This document shows, in pieces, positions 63,559 to 64,000 of a stretch of 64,000 nucleotides of DNA. The DNA is taken from NCBI RefSeq assembly GCF_009827575.1, contig NZ_WTYR01000001.1:2329001-2393000 (forward strand). Reading direction: 5' to 3'. The position numbers and the translations under genes are program-made. Below the pieces are notes generated by a model, which saw only the letters and a list, made by a program, of their open reading frames with translations, did no database searches and was not told the DNA's origin. The stretch comes from Alteriqipengyuania halimionae (GTDB lineage Bacteria; Pseudomonadota; Alphaproteobacteria; Sphingomonadales; Sphingomonadaceae). Positions within the stretch are counted from its first letter, which is position 1; each line of letters starts with the position of its first letter.

Positions 63559-64000
63559 CTAAATGAGTCCGGCGAGCGGCGAACTGGGATCGGCATATTT
63601 GCGCATGGCCATCCGACCGGAGAGATAGGCATCGCGCCCCGACTCGACAGCCAGCTTCATCGCGCGTGCCATACGGATCGGATCCTTGGCTTCGGCAATC
63701 GCAGTGTTCATCAGCACACCGTCGCAGCCCAGTTCCATCGCGACGGCGGCATCGCTTGCCGTACCGACACCGGCATCGACCAGCACCGGCACGCTCGCCC
63801 CTTCGACGATCAGGCGGATGGTGACCCGGTTCTGGATGCCGAGGCCCGAACCGATCGGCGCGCCCAGTGGCATGATCGCAACCGCGCCCGCTTCCTCCAG
63901 CTGCTTCGCCGCGATAGGATCGTCGGCGCAATATACCATCGGGTGGAAGCCTTCGCTGGCCAGGACCTCGGTCGCCTTCAGCGTTTCGCGCATATCGGGA
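63559..64000 (-). CDS. thiG: Thiazole synthase, C-terminal part
   Basis: The gene runs off the right edge. The visible 147 residues contain [60 protein letters not shown] and [20 protein letters not shown], which are the phosphate-binding and active-site loops of ThiG. It makes the thiazole phosphate moiety of thiamine. The N-terminal Schiff-base Lys region lies outside the window, as would any upstream TPP riboswitch. Confidence 0.92.
   Translation of the reverse strand, partial: PDMRETLKATEVLASEGFHPMVYCADDPIAAKQLEEAGAVAIMPLGAPIGSGLGIQNRVTIRLIVEGASVPVLVDAGVGTASDAAVAMELGCDGVLMNTAIAEAKDPIRMARAMKLAVESGRDAYLSGRMAMRKYADPSSPLAGLI

Overview
The window looks like a chromosomal segment of a high-GC alphaproteobacterium. 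Gene content (MmcB, an FnrN/FixK-type regulator next to ccoNOQP-GHIS, an Rrf2-led suf operon, TonB-dependent receptor, DUF2093, many Sphingomonadales-style hypothetical proteins) points to Sphingomonadales, probably an Erythrobacteraceae member. This is inferred from gene content only; no rRNA is present.

Layout. 1-1.8 kb: end of an oligopeptidase B gene, a DUF2939 protein and a thioesterase. 1.8-12.1 kb (minus strand): one compact respiratory operon ccoN-O-Q-P-G-H-I-S, a small Cys/His-rich protein, then hemN, preceded by an FNR/FixK box and a Crp/Fnr regulator gene that has its own box. 12.2-18.7 kb: an integrated element in a tRNA-Arg(CCG) gene, bounded by 41-bp direct repeats, with integrase, excisionase-like and winged-helix proteins, a Rep-like protein, an HGG-type Cys protein in an overlapping frame, and two membrane proteins as cargo. 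18.7-33 kb: housekeeping and envelope genes: MmcB, a fatty-acid hydroxylase, a PAS protein, APP1-like phosphatase with a lipase, an envelope quality-control run (BepA-like M48 protease, DsbA-like protein, PDZ/M48-like protease), a LytS/LytTR two-component pair, nadC, RNase T2 and tadA.

33-41 kb: rpmB, then a translationally coupled group of two 2OG-Fe(II) oxygenases and a SAM methyltransferase, convergent with a 1006-residue TonB-dependent receptor. The methyltransferase has no standard start codon that would keep its SAM motif: its frame runs on directly from the TGA of the oxygenase gene. 41.6-48.5 kb: M23 peptidase, DUF2093, xseA, purD (xseA and purD start codons overlap), a PfkB kinase and an EI24 protein. 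48.2-55.8 kb (minus strand): the suf operon, Rrf2 regulator-sufB-VOC protein-DUF559 protein-unknown-sufC-sufD-sufS-sufT-sufA-unknown, with a perfect 9-bp inverted repeat just upstream of the regulator start. 55.9-64 kb: DUF885 peptidase, pyrD, ggt, a long-chain acyl-CoA synthetase, a HEPN-like protein, and the 3' end of thiG.

No CRISPR array, insertion sequence or rRNA was seen. The most unusual points are the oxygenase/oxygenase/methyltransferase group with the missing start codon, the tRNA-Arg element that changes the tRNA discriminator base, the extra genes inside the suf operon, and the uncharacterised Cys/His-rich protein of the cbb3 operon.
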